From the NCBI GenBank assembly GCA_000151295.1, contig GG745334.1, positions 58,615-79,200 of the forward strand: a DNA stretch of 20,586 nt, read 5' to 3'. Below the pieces are notes generated by a model that did no database searches, was not told the origin of the DNA, and saw only the letters and a list, made by a program, of their open reading frames with translations. Shown piece by piece: positions 20,131 through 20,586 of the stretch (its first letter is position 1; each line of letters begins with the position of its first letter). A program made the position numbers and the translations under genes. The stretch is from Allomyces macrogynus ATCC 38327. Taxonomy: Eukaryota > Blastocladiomycota > Blastocladiomycetes > Blastocladiales > Blastocladiaceae.

Positions 20131-20215
20131 GTGGGGAAACAAGGCAAAAATGGCTGTACATCAACGTGTATCATGGATTGCGCAATGAATAGATACACGA
20201 ACGCAAGGAGCGAAC
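20131..20215. other. Convergent intergenic spacer
   Basis: Only 85 bp separate the stop codons of hydrolase copy C and the convergent membrane-protein gene, so their 3' UTRs probably overlap. No canonical AATAAA is visible. Confidence 0.6.
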
Positions 20216-20586
20216 TCAGTATTTCCCGGATCGTGGCGGCGCTGCTTGGAGAGGCTTCGCGCTCATGCTCAGGTCGCCGTGAATCGTGGCGACGGCGTGC
20301 AGGTCTGGTGGACGGAGGACGGCCATTTCCATAGACATGGTCGCCATGGTCGTGTCGGTGGGCGCCGTGATGGCGGGAGCCGGGCCGACCTGACCCGATT
20401 TCGCAGTGGATGTCGAGCTCGACGCGTGCCACCGGAAAATAAAGCATCCCATGATGACCATTGCGCTGAGCGCGACAATGACCATATTCCCTAGAACAAC
20501 GATCTCGCGGTCAGCGATCTGCTCCACCCCGACACGACGGAACACAACGTACAAAAAAACCCGACGACGTCGTTCGTCGCTCCGAC
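20216..20586 (-). CDS. 3' end of a single-pass membrane protein (partial)
   Basis: The minus-strand gene runs off the right edge. A last exon (20490-20216) is preceded by a 62-nt intron (20552-20491; GTACGT donor, CGCTGAC branch-like site, TTCTAG acceptor) and by 34 nt of an upstream exon. Splicing yields GFFWNMVIVALSAMVIM, creating one continuous hydrophobic helix of about 20-24 residues that ends in CFIFRWH. This supports the junction. After it comes a Ser/Thr/Ala/Pro tail of about 80 residues, probably soluble and disordered, ending in PRSGKY. The N-terminal part, and therefore the function, is outside the window. I recognise no family. A hydrophobic helix followed by a basic residue and a polar tail suggests a type I or multi-pass protein with a cytosolic C-terminus; this is inference. 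Confidence 0.65.
   Translation of the reverse strand, partial: RSDERRRRVFLYVVFRRVGVEQIADREIVVLGNMVIVALSAMVIMGCFIFRWHASSSTSTAKSGQVGPAPAITAPTDTTMATMSMEMAVLRPPDLHAVATIHGDLSMSAKPLQAAPPRSGKY

Overview
The window is nuclear DNA from a GC-rich, intron-bearing eukaryote, most likely a fungus. Evidence: short spliceosomal introns (about 52-169 nt) with GT..AG ends and CTGAC/CTCAC-like branch sites, Kozak-like starts, one clear TATA box, and recognisable NPL4, mitochondrial ferrochelatase and RGS-domain genes. The hydrolase trio resembles a DUF676-type serine-esterase family I know from fungi. GC richness, GTNCGY intron donors, the RGS protein and a ferrochelatase with [2Fe-2S] ligands would suit an early-diverging lineage (chytrid or Blastocladiomycota-like). 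That placement is a guess from style, not a demonstrated assignment. No tRNA, rRNA, CRISPR or transposon was recognised.

Layout, left to right. 1-1824: no supported gene; pyrimidine-rich, with a 19-nt poly-G run. 1825-3247 (+): RGS-domain protein, 2 exons. 3248-3970: unresolved. 3971-6215 (+): NPL4, 6 exons, first coding exon only the ATG. 6626-6943 (-): small acidic hypothetical ORF. 8199-9339 (+): TATA-driven gene for a 295-aa Gln/Ser/Gly protein made almost wholly of 12 repeats and lacking Lys, Arg and Glu. 9340-11790: long non-coding stretch with a 14-bp minisatellite and an 18-nt poly-G run. 11791-13071 (-): ferrochelatase, 2 exons. It shares a 354-bp divergent promoter region with an RRM-like nuclear protein (13426-15131, +; 3' structure uncertain). 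15430-20130 (+): three tandem paralogous alpha/beta hydrolases, the first a decayed copy, the other two apparently intact. A tentative small two-exon minus-strand gene (17032-17435) lies between the first and second copies. 20216-20586 (-): 3' end of a single-pass membrane protein running off the window, convergent with the last hydrolase.

The genes do not form one pathway: NPL4 (protein quality control), ferrochelatase (haem synthesis) and RGS (G-protein signalling) are ordinary neighbours in a compact genome. The most unusual items are the repeat protein (possible beta-solenoid or functional-amyloid-like material) and the hydrolase cluster, in which one copy lost its nucleophile, its HG-motif histidine and its reading frame while its neighbours kept them.
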